Assembly (NCBI GenBank): GCA_046292765.1
Contig: JBKBQA010000002.1
Coordinates: 1 to 64,000, forward strand
From: PGZG01 sp046292765
GTDB taxonomy: Bacteria; Pseudomonadota; Gammaproteobacteria; Pseudomonadales; Alcanivoracaceae
Reading direction: 5' to 3'
DNA: 64,000 nt
The notes below the pieces were generated by a model. The model saw only the letters and a program-made list of their open reading frames with translations, made no database searches and was not told where the DNA came from. This document shows, piece after piece, positions 8,579 through 15,810 of this stretch (the first letter of the stretch is position 1; every line of letters starts with the position of its first letter). Position numbers and translations under genes: made by a program.

Positions 8579-9337
8579 ATGGCCAAGTGGGGAATGGTAA
8601 TTGATCTGGAAAAATGTACCGGCTGCCAGGCCTGTACTACCGCCTGCAGCATGGAAAACAACACGGTGCCTGGCGAGTCCTGGCAAGACGTGTTGTTCTA
8701 TCGGGAAGGACAATATCCCAGTTCAACTTTCAAGTGGTTGCCGCGGCCATGCATGCAATGTGAAAACCCGTCATGCGTACATGTCTGCCCGACCAAAGCT
8801 ACCTATATCACCGACGATGGCGTGGTGCTGGTCGACTGGGATAAATGCATCGGCTGCAAATACTGCATGATTGCCTGCCCATACGGTGTGCGCTTCTACA
8901 CTGACGAAAAGCCGCTGCTGGAGCCGGACGTCAAGGATGTCTTTGCCAGCAAATCGGGCGATGTTCAAAGCTGGTCGCCGCCTTACCAGAATCCGAACGA
9001 AGACTGGTCGAAGGGTATTGGCATTCAACCCAAGGGTGTGGTTTCGAAGTGCACCTTTTGCTACCACAAGATCAGCAAAGCACCTGAAGGTGTGGCCGAT
9101 CTTGACCCGCGTGATCCGGAACTGGTGGAGTTTGTCCCTGCCTGTGTCCGTACCTGTGCGCCGGAAGCGCGCTACTTTGGTGATCTGGATAACCCGGAAA
9201 GTCACGTTAACCAACTGATCGGTGATAAACGCGGAGTCCGGCTCAAGGAGGAGACCGGTAACAAACCCAAGGTCTATTACCTGACCGGGGAGGGCGGTTC
9301 AATTCCCGCCTTTACTGATCGCAACAAGGAATCGTGA
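8579..9337 (+). CDS. arxB: Iron-sulfur subunit of arsenite oxidase (ArxB)
   Basis: This 252-residue DmsB/PsrB-type electron-transfer subunit starts MAKWGMVIDLEKCTGCQACTTACSM at a good AGGAG site (8566-8570). Four ferredoxin-like Cys groups are visible: CTGCQACTTAC, CMQCENPSCVHVCP, CIGCKYCMIACP and CTFCYHK...CVRTCAPEA. Together they would bind four clusters. It should pass electrons between ArxA and the membrane subunit ArxC. It has no signal peptide, as is usual for subunits carried out with the Tat-exported catalytic partner. The stop is reached just upstream of the arxC start. Confidence 0.88.
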   Translation: MAKWGMVIDLEKCTGCQACTTACSMENNTVPGESWQDVLFYREGQYPSSTFKWLPRPCMQCENPSCVHVCPTKATYITDDGVVLVDWDKCIGCKYCMIACPYGVRFYTDEKPLLEPDVKDVFASKSGDVQSWSPPYQNPNEDWSKGIGIQPKGVVSKCTFCYHKISKAPEGVADLDPRDPELVEFVPACVRTCAPEARYFGDLDNPESHVNQLIGDKRGVRLKEETGNKPKVYYLTGEGGSIPAFTDRNKES

Positions 9338-9348
9338 GGAACTCGACC

Positions 9349-10494
9349 ATGACATCCATTCATTCCGATAACGGAGCAGCGGCCTTGCAAGGGCAGAGCA
9401 AAATCCTGCAGGTTGTCGCCATCGTTTTGTTGGCCATTGGGGTGACTGGCCTATACCCGCTGGTCACTGAGGGCGGGCGAGCATTCAATCAGGGAAGTGC
9501 TCTGCCCTGGGGGCTGCTGGTGGTGACCTATGCCTTTTTGGCGTTGGGATCCTTCGGTGTCGCCATTGTCAGCACGGTTGGCCTGTTGATGAACCAGTCC
9601 GGAATGCACGGGCTGGTTCGTCGCAATCTGATGCTTGCGCTGGGCTTGTCGATCGGTGCGGTGGTGGCGTTGGCGCTGGAACTGGGCCATCCCGTGCGTT
9701 CGCTCTGGGCGATTCCACTTAACATGCAGATTCGCTCACCTTTGCTGTGGATGGGAGCGTGTTGGTCGTTGTACCTCTTCGGCATGGTGGTGGCTCTTTT
9801 ATGGCTGCGCGCTCCCGAAGGGTCGCGCCAGCTGCCTGGCTGGCTGACCGTCTTGATACTGATCAGTGCCCTCGGTGGTCTGTTCACCCAGGGTTTGGTG
9901 TACGGCATGATGGCCATGCGTCCGGTCTGGTTTGGTAGCACCACGCCGTTGTATTTTCTGGTGGGCTCTTTGCCGCTTGGACTGGCACTGATCAGTCTGT
10001 TTGCCCAGAGTAGCGTTGGCTTTCGTCGCGATCTGATGTCCCCGCAAGTGCGTACCCTGATCGGTGAGCAGATGCCAAAATATCTGCTGGCGGCGATGAT
10101 CCTGTATTCCTTCACCTGGCTGGCGCGTGTTACCACCGGTTTGTGGACCGTTCAGGATGGCCACCATGCTGTTTTTGAGCACATGCTCGGCAGTGGTTTT
10201 TTCTGGTTCGAACTGATTGTCGGCATTGTTCTGCCGCTGGTGCTGCTGGTGTTTATTCGCAGGCCTTCCAGCATGATTTCCGCGACCACTGCTCTGGCCA
10301 TCATTGTCGGGCTGTTTATTGCACGCTATGAATTCGTTATTGGCGGGCAGTTGGTTCCCCTGTTCAAGGGAACCTGGGAGTGGGGGCTGATCCAGTACGC
10401 ACCATCCGTTACCGAGTGGATGGTGGCTCTGACCGGCATGGCACTGGCAATTTCTATCTATGCATTCGGTGAGCGCATTCTGTATGGCAAATAA
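9349..10494 (+). CDS. arxC: NrfD/PsrC-type quinone-linked membrane subunit (ArxC)
   Basis: This 381-residue polytopic inner-membrane protein has about nine to ten hydrophobic segments, for example residues 25-45, 55-80, 95-118, 128-150 and 165-190. The NrfD-family character fits quinone reduction or oxidation for a molybdoenzyme complex, here probably passing electrons from arsenite to the quinone pool. ATG 9349 is chosen because AGGA (9336-9339) precedes it at normal spacing; a GTG at 9334 would overlap arxB. It overlaps arxD by 11 bases. Confidence 0.85.
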   Translation: MTSIHSDNGAAALQGQSKILQVVAIVLLAIGVTGLYPLVTEGGRAFNQGSALPWGLLVVTYAFLALGSFGVAIVSTVGLLMNQSGMHGLVRRNLMLALGLSIGAVVALALELGHPVRSLWAIPLNMQIRSPLLWMGACWSLYLFGMVVALLWLRAPEGSRQLPGWLTVLILISALGGLFTQGLVYGMMAMRPVWFGSTTPLYFLVGSLPLGLALISLFAQSSVGFRRDLMSPQVRTLIGEQMPKYLLAAMILYSFTWLARVTTGLWTVQDGHHAVFEHMLGSGFFWFELIVGIVLPLVLLVFIRRPSSMISATTALAIIVGLFIARYEFVIGGQLVPLFKGTWEWGLIQYAPSVTEWMVALTGMALAISIYAFGERILYGK

Positions 10495-11329
10495 TGCGCC
10501 GCTCTGGCATGAACTCTGGTCCACTCTGGCTCAGGCGTGGCAGCCACCCACCACGGCGTTGCAGTGTCTGGCGCTCAGGGAGTGTCTTGCTGACGACTTG
10601 CGTAGCCTCGGTCATGAGCTGTCACTGGAAGTCGATACCAGAATGTTGTCGCAGACGCTGGTCGGGTCTGATGACCAGACCCTGCTGGTGATCTACTCCA
10701 GGCTGTTTCTGGTGCCGCCACATGCTGCGTATATTGCGCTTGGCAGCGGCGTAGACGGAGATCTGATGGGGCCCTATGCGCAAACCATGAGCCGCTTTCT
10801 GCAGGAACTCGGTTTGCAGCTGTCTTCAGAAAGTCACGAACGACCGGATGATTTACCGGTGCTGCTGGAAGTCATGGCGAGACTTGAAACCGAGCCTGCT
10901 GCCGGCCAGTGGCAGAGAGTTTATCTGAGTCAGGTGTTGCAGGGGCTGGCACCATTGCAAAGGAGCCTAATGCAGCACGCGGCAGAAACACCATGGCGCT
11001 ATCTGGCCGATTTAACTTACCTGCTGGTGGCACATCGACTTGCCCTGCTCGGTGCCAATGAGCCTGCGCAGATGGCCCCGGATATGGCGCTGCAACGCCA
11101 GCAGCAGCGCGAAGCGCTAAATCTCAGAGTGCAACAGGATCATCGGTATGAAGCCGTGCCGGAAGCGGCCGTCAATCAGGCAAGGCAGGCTGGCATTCCT
11201 GCGCAGGCGATGCTTGAGATGATCGCGAGCCTTGAAGCGCAGGGACTGGATGCCTCGCACCTGCGCGGCCAGCTTCCCGCAGATGGCTGGGCGCGATTAA
11301 CCCCGCCGCCGGCCAGCAGAAAAAAATGA
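10484..11329 (+). CDS. arxD: TorD-family molybdoenzyme chaperone (ArxD)
   Basis: This all-helical protein of 281 residues has the TorD/DmsD-type segment YSRLFLVPPHAAYIALGSGV. Such chaperones hold the apo-molybdoenzyme, bind its Tat signal and prevent export before cofactor insertion; here the client would be ArxA. The start ATG 10484 lies inside the end of arxC (11-base overlap), pointing to translational coupling. The C-terminal ~60 residues are Gln/Ala-rich and less conserved. It overlaps the next gene by 4 bases (ATGA). Confidence 0.8.
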   Translation: MANNAPLWHELWSTLAQAWQPPTTALQCLALRECLADDLRSLGHELSLEVDTRMLSQTLVGSDDQTLLVIYSRLFLVPPHAAYIALGSGVDGDLMGPYAQTMSRFLQELGLQLSSESHERPDDLPVLLEVMARLETEPAAGQWQRVYLSQVLQGLAPLQRSLMQHAAETPWRYLADLTYLLVAHRLALLGANEPAQMAPDMALQRQQQREALNLRVQQDHRYEAVPEAAVNQARQAGIPAQAMLEMIASLEAQGLDASHLRGQLPADGWARLTPPPASRKK

Positions 11330-11772
11330 ATAGACGTTTGATCACTGCCAGCTGGGAAATGTTCGATGATCAGGGTAATTGTCTGGAGCGGTCCGATGAT
11401 CGCAGTTTAATGCGTTATAGCGAGGGAGATAACACACTGTTTCCGGCGCTTGCAGATGCGTTGTTTAACATTGAAGCAGGCGAAGAGCGCACCGTCCGGC
11501 TGGAGCCTGAGCAAGCACATGGCCCGCACCGGGAAAATCTGGTTTTTGAAGTGGTGAATAGCCATCTGCCCGAAGGTAGCCGGCCCTATCCCGGCATGAC
11601 CTTCGCGCCGGGCGGGCAGCAGGGGAAGTTCCAGTTAACGGTACTGGAGGTACTCGAAGATCGTGTTCGCGTCGATGGCAACCATCGTTATGCAGGCATG
11701 GCGATCACTTTCAGGGTAAAGGCCGTGTCCATATCCACTTCCTTTCCCCCGATAGTGATTCGTCAGGTCTAG
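11326..11772 (+). CDS. SlyD-like FKBP peptidyl-prolyl isomerase
   Basis: This 148-residue protein has the SlyD layout: an FKBP half (ITASWEMFDDQGNCLERSDD...), an inserted flap domain with HGPHRENLVFEV, and the closing FKBP strand VDGNHRYAGMAITF. There is no His/Cys-rich metal-binding tail. SlyD relatives are folding helpers and, in E. coli, assist metallo-enzyme and Tat-substrate maturation. Its place as the last gene of the arx operon suggests a dedicated role in folding or maturing ArxA or ArxB, but this is inferred. Its stop codon overlaps the stop of the facing operon at CTAG 11769-11772. Confidence 0.75.
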   Translation: MNRRLITASWEMFDDQGNCLERSDDRSLMRYSEGDNTLFPALADALFNIEAGEERTVRLEPEQAHGPHRENLVFEVVNSHLPEGSRPYPGMTFAPGGQQGKFQLTVLEVLEDRVRVDGNHRYAGMAITFRVKAVSISTSFPPIVIRQV

Positions 11773-12854
11773 ATTCCGAAGGAATCAAAATGAACAGTGC
11801 GCTCCTCGATGCCATTGGCATCAAGCAATTTTCTCAGCTCGCGAAGCATTGGGGCGGGGCCTGCGGCATAGATATCCCGCTTTTGCACCAGTAAATCAGT
11901 TCCGTTGATGGCATCAATGATGTTGCCACGGTTGTAGCGTGCTTGCTGAAATTCAGCTATCGGACTGTCAGGTGACTCGGCGGCCAATACGATCGACAGC
12001 CCCGGCGCCTTGGCGGTAAGTGATTGAAGCCTATCCAGTGCGTAGAAGTCGTCGCCACTGCGCATGCCCCAGATCAGAACCATGTCACGATCAGGAAACA
12101 GGTCTGCCTGCTGTTCGATCAATGAGAGCACAGGTGCCAGGCCGGTGCCGCCAGCTATAAAGAGCAGGGGAGCCTCAGGGACGGAGCGCATGGTAAATTG
12201 GCCGAGAGGGCCACGAGCCTGCAGTTCATCACCAACTTGCATCTTCGAAAAAGCCCACTCAGTAAAGCGGCCTTTGTCTACGTGACGCAAATGCAGACTA
12301 ATGCGACCATCGCCATGTGGTGCATTGGCAATTGAATAGGCTCGGGAAAGATATGATGAGCCGGGCTGCCATAGCTCAATATACTGGCCTGGCATAAATT
12401 CGCAGAAGCACTCGTTCAGGGTGACTGGTGCCAATGTCAGCTGGATAACGCTGTCGGTAGCGCGCTCGATTTCCTCGATGCGCAGTTTGATAATGCGATC
12501 CGGATGGGCAATGCTCAGCGGCGAGTTAAGTATGTCATGCCGGTTAAGTAAGTCATCTTCAATGGCATGGCGGACATCCTCTCGGGACTCCAGTGCCAGC
12601 ACGCTGGCCAAAGGCGGGAATTCGATGGCGTTGGCCGGACAGGTGTTAGCGCAGGTTGTGCAGCCAACCATGCAGTTCAGCGGATCCACCACCACCGCCT
12701 TTTTGCGTTCGAAGTCGTAGCGGTAGACAAGACGGCTGCAGCCGGTAACACAGGTGCCACAGCCGATGCAGGCATCGTCGACGACAGAAGGGTTCCAGTG
12801 AATTTCCTCGCGAGGGACGCCGTGCCATGGCTTGACGAACTTTGGATCAGGCAT
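11769..12854 (-). CDS. 2[4Fe-4S] ferredoxin-flavin reductase fusion
   Basis: This 361-residue fusion has an N-terminal ferredoxin part with two Cys groups (CIGCGTCVTGC and CMVGCTTCANTCP). A ferredoxin-NADP reductase-like module follows, with the FAD site SRAYSIANAP near residue 180 and the NAD(P) site FIAGGTGLAPVLSLIE near 235. It probably moves electrons between NAD(P)H and an iron-sulfur partner in the cytoplasm. The start ATG 12854 is preferred over 12860 because GGGAG is spaced correctly for it. It is the last gene of the ars operon. A redox partner for the arsenate reductase or for the arx complex is possible, but the substrate is unknown. Confidence 0.75.
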   Translation of the reverse strand: MPDPKFVKPWHGVPREEIHWNPSVVDDACIGCGTCVTGCSRLVYRYDFERKKAVVVDPLNCMVGCTTCANTCPANAIEFPPLASVLALESREDVRHAIEDDLLNRHDILNSPLSIAHPDRIIKLRIEEIERATDSVIQLTLAPVTLNECFCEFMPGQYIELWQPGSSYLSRAYSIANAPHGDGRISLHLRHVDKGRFTEWAFSKMQVGDELQARGPLGQFTMRSVPEAPLLFIAGGTGLAPVLSLIEQQADLFPDRDMVLIWGMRSGDDFYALDRLQSLTAKAPGLSIVLAAESPDSPIAEFQQARYNRGNIIDAINGTDLLVQKRDIYAAGPAPMLRELRKLLDANGIEERTVHFDSFGI

Positions 12855-12933
12855 TTCCATTCTCCCGATGATTTGTATGGTTGCCTAGAGTTGGCCAGTG
12901 ACTGGCTTTGCCCGTTAAACACAATACAGAGTG

Positions 12934-13833
12934 TTACTCTATCCCTCGCGACGCCGTTCCGGGAACCAGAAAGACGGGCAGTTCATCTGCCGGCTTTTCT
13001 GCCAGCTCGGCATCAGTCAGCCGTGCATAGATCTCGATCAGGTTGCCATCCGGGTCCATCAACCATAGCTCGTGTAAGGGCGTCCCTTTCCAGGTGGTGC
13101 GAGGCGGCTTTTCAATATGAGCACCGAACGCCACTGCCTGATGATAGGCATCAATAACTGCCTGCCGGTCAGTCATGCCGATACCGAGATGATAGAGCGT
13201 ATCGTGGTGCAAGGTTTTACCGTCGGACACCACCAGCACAAAATTGAGATTCAGGTCATCACGAATAAAGGTCGCGTAGCGGTGCGTCCACTCCTTCGGC
13301 CAGGTGTCCAACAGCCACGCATAGAAACGGGTGCTTTCGGCCAGATCGGTGACGCGCAGGCTGCCATGGAATTCACCCGCATCAGGGCTACTTGGCAAGC
13401 TCAATAGCCCGGCGAGAACTTTGATTCTTGCCCGAATCTGATCCCGTGCGACGGCAAATCGGGTGGCGATATCTTCGCCATCGATCGGCTGTCCAGCCGG
13501 GTCTGCCACTGGCCAGTGAAGCCGCTTTACTTTGCCGGGTAGTACCGGGCAGATCTCATCGGCGCATAACGTCACCACCAGATCAATTCCATCGATATCC
13601 ACTTCGTCAATAGACTTTGCCCAATGCTGGCTGATATCAACGCCAATATCCCCCATCGCTGCCACTGCATGCGGGTTCAGCCTGGAGGGCATGGAACCGG
13701 CGCTGCTGACTTTGACTCCGGGGCCAAGTATCTGCCGGGCCAACCCTTCAGCTATCTGGCTACGCGAGGAGTTGGCTGCGCACAGGAACAGAATGCCTTT
13801 AATAGATGATTGACTGCGACTTGCGGCGTTCAT
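12934..13833 (-). CDS. arsC: Arsenate reductase (LMW-phosphatase type) fused to a VOC/glyoxalase domain
   Basis: Residues about 10-140 form a thioredoxin-type ArsC. The nucleophilic loop is FLCAANSSRS (C-x5-R), and the redox pair TLCADEICP matches the second and third catalytic cysteines. It should reduce arsenate to arsenite in the cytoplasm. Residues about 150-285 form a vicinal-oxygen-chelate domain with likely metal ligands His (EFHGSLRV), His (LYHLGIGM) and Glu (NLIEIY). It resembles ArsI C-As lyases and CadI proteins but lacks the vicinal Cys pair of ArsI: the corresponding segment is TTWKGTPLHELW. The function of this half is therefore open. The start ATG follows AGGAG at 7 bases, and usp ends only 2 bases upstream. 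Confidence 0.85.
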   Translation of the reverse strand: MNAASRSQSSIKGILFLCAANSSRSQIAEGLARQILGPGVKVSSAGSMPSRLNPHAVAAMGDIGVDISQHWAKSIDEVDIDGIDLVVTLCADEICPVLPGKVKRLHWPVADPAGQPIDGEDIATRFAVARDQIRARIKVLAGLLSLPSSPDAGEFHGSLRVTDLAESTRFYAWLLDTWPKEWTHRYATFIRDDLNLNFVLVVSDGKTLHHDTLYHLGIGMTDRQAVIDAYHQAVAFGAHIEKPPRTTWKGTPLHELWLMDPDGNLIEIYARLTDAELAEKPADELPVFLVPGTASRGIE

Positions 13834-13835
13834 GG

Positions 13836-14708
13836 CTACTCCTGGTTCCTGGTCGGTACCATCAGTACAGGCCGTCGGGCGATTTCACACAAGCTGGCAG
13901 CCGTGGATCCGATTATTTTGCTTTTCAGCCAGCCCTGACCGTGTTTGCCGACAATGATCAGTGTGCAATCACGGTCAGCTGCGACCTGGGAAATCATCTG
14001 GGCGTTACTGCGGTCAGAATTTTCCTTTTTGGTCAGTATGGTGGCCTGTACTGACTGATCCGGAAGGCGACTACGGATATCCTCTAATGCAGCGGTTACC
14101 ATAGTCGGCCAGGCAGGTGTTGCTGCCAGTGCATCGCCAGTGAGAATCGTCAACAAGTCGAGCTGCTTCGCTGCGGGAGCCAGGTTGATAGCAGCGTCTT
14201 CAGCAGCACGGGCCTGAGGAGAAAGGTCCGTCGCCAGCAAGATGTGGCTAAGGCTGTTCTTGCAGACTGCTTCGCAGCGCTCTCTGGTGGTGTCGGCATC
14301 AGGCTCGACCCATTGCAGTAGCACTGGCCGGGTTGCGGTGCGTATGACTTCACGCACGACACTGCCAAGAAAAATGCCGCGTACTCGGCTTTGAGCGCGG
14401 GAGCCGATAATGATCAGATCCGCAGAAAGATCGTCGGCGGTAGCGAGAATTTCATCAGCTATGACGCCGGAGCTGCGAACTGCAATATCGACTTCAAAGC
14501 CCTTCTCTCGTAGTGCGGTTGCACTTTTATCCAGCCATTGCCTGTAATGCTCTTTATGGCCAAGGTCGGCAAATTCGTTATAACCCACCTTGATAACATG
14601 GGTCAGGGTGAGCTTTCTTACTCCCCAATTCATCAGGTCTGGCAAGCAGTCGAGAACAGGCTCTTCGGCGGGCGACAGGTCCAGGGCTACAAGTGCTGAA
14701 TAAAACAT
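13836..14708 (-). CDS. Universal stress protein with two Usp domains
   Basis: This 290-residue tandem UspA-fold protein has a first domain with GSRAQSRVRGIFLGSVVREVI and a second with VGKHGQGWLKSKIIGSTAASL, both typical ATP-binding G-x2-G-x9-G(S/T) regions. The start ATG 14708 follows AGGAGATGG at good spacing; an upstream ATG at 14744 has no such site. Usp proteins appear in some arsenic operons without a settled role. Here the gene lies between acr3 and arsC in a tightly packed operon, so it should be induced by arsenite. Confidence 0.85.
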   Translation of the reverse strand: MFYSALVALDLSPAEEPVLDCLPDLMNWGVRKLTLTHVIKVGYNEFADLGHKEHYRQWLDKSATALREKGFEVDIAVRSSGVIADEILATADDLSADLIIIGSRAQSRVRGIFLGSVVREVIRTATRPVLLQWVEPDADTTRERCEAVCKNSLSHILLATDLSPQARAAEDAAINLAPAAKQLDLLTILTGDALAATPAWPTMVTAALEDIRSRLPDQSVQATILTKKENSDRSNAQMISQVAADRDCTLIIVGKHGQGWLKSKIIGSTAASLCEIARRPVLMVPTRNQE

Positions 14709-14736
14709 CGGTCCATCTCCTGTTTGAATTCTGTGC

Positions 14737-15810
14737 TCAATCATTTTTTGATTCTACGGCTTCCGGGAACCAGTGACGTGTCCGATTCGCCAGCGCAACC
14801 AGCGACAGCATCACCGGTACCTCGACCAAAACACCGACGACGGTGACCAGAGCAGCACCGGAATTCAGACCGAACATTCCAATGGCAACGGCCACGGCAA
14901 GTTCAAAAAAGTTGGAGGTGCCGATCAGCGCGCATGGTGCCGCTACATTGAAGGGGACTTTCCAGAGCTTGGCTGCACCATAGGCAATTGCAAAAATGCC
15001 ATAGGACTGGATCAACAGCGGCACAGCGATCAGGGCGATCAGCAAAGGCTGATCAAGGATGATTTTGCCCTGAAAGCCAAACAGCAATACCACAGTGCCC
15101 AATAGCCCCAGTATGGATAGCGGCTTGACCCGGGCATTGAAGCGCGATACAGCAATGCCCGCTTGCACAGGATTCTCGGCGTTCTGACTGAGCTTGATGC
15201 GCGTAATAACGCCGGCAATCAATGGAATTAACACATACAGGCCAACAGATAGTATCAGCGTCGCCCACGGTACCTTGATGTCAGTGACTCCCAGCAGCAG
15301 GGCAACGATCGGGGCAAAAGCAAAAATCATGATCACGTCATTGAGTGCCACCTGAGCAAGTGTGTAGGTGGCATCCCCGCGAGTAAGCTGTGACCAGACA
15401 AATACCATTGCAGTGCAAGGTGCGGCACCAAGCAGAATCAGCCCGGCGATGTATTGGCTGGCGTTGGCCGGGTCAATAAGGTCGATAAAGAAATAATGAA
15501 AGAACAGCACGCCAAGAGCCGCCATGGTGAACGGCTTGATAAGCCAATTGACCACCAGTGTGATGATCAGTCCCTTGGGCCGTTCATGGATGCGCTTCAG
15601 GCTAGAGAAGTCCACCGATACCATCATCGGATACACCATAAACCAGATGAGCACGGCAACAACGAAGTTGACCGAGCCATACTCGAAGCTGGCCAGAGCC
15701 TCGAACAGTGCTGGTAGCACACTGCCCAGAGCAATACCCGCAGCAATACACAGCGCAACCCACAGTGACAGGTATCGCTCAAAAAAGCCGATCGGTGAGC
15801 GTGTGGTCAT
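14737..15810 (-). CDS. acr3: Arsenite efflux permease ACR3
   Basis: This 357-residue, about ten-span inner-membrane protein of the ACR3 (bile/arsenite/riboflavin transporter) family exports arsenite. The conserved Cys-containing motif of the fourth span is present (GAAPCTAMVFVWS), as is the ALNDVIMIFAF region. It overlaps the upstream arsA gene by 4 bases, so the ATPase and pore are co-translated. ACR3 can work alone; with ArsA it may form an ATP-driven pump. Confidence 0.93.
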   Translation of the reverse strand: MTTRSPIGFFERYLSLWVALCIAAGIALGSVLPALFEALASFEYGSVNFVVAVLIWFMVYPMMVSVDFSSLKRIHERPKGLIITLVVNWLIKPFTMAALGVLFFHYFFIDLIDPANASQYIAGLILLGAAPCTAMVFVWSQLTRGDATYTLAQVALNDVIMIFAFAPIVALLLGVTDIKVPWATLILSVGLYVLIPLIAGVITRIKLSQNAENPVQAGIAVSRFNARVKPLSILGLLGTVVLLFGFQGKIILDQPLLIALIAVPLLIQSYGIFAIAYGAAKLWKVPFNVAAPCALIGTSNFFELAVAVAIGMFGLNSGAALVTVVGVLVEVPVMLSLVALANRTRHWFPEAVESKND

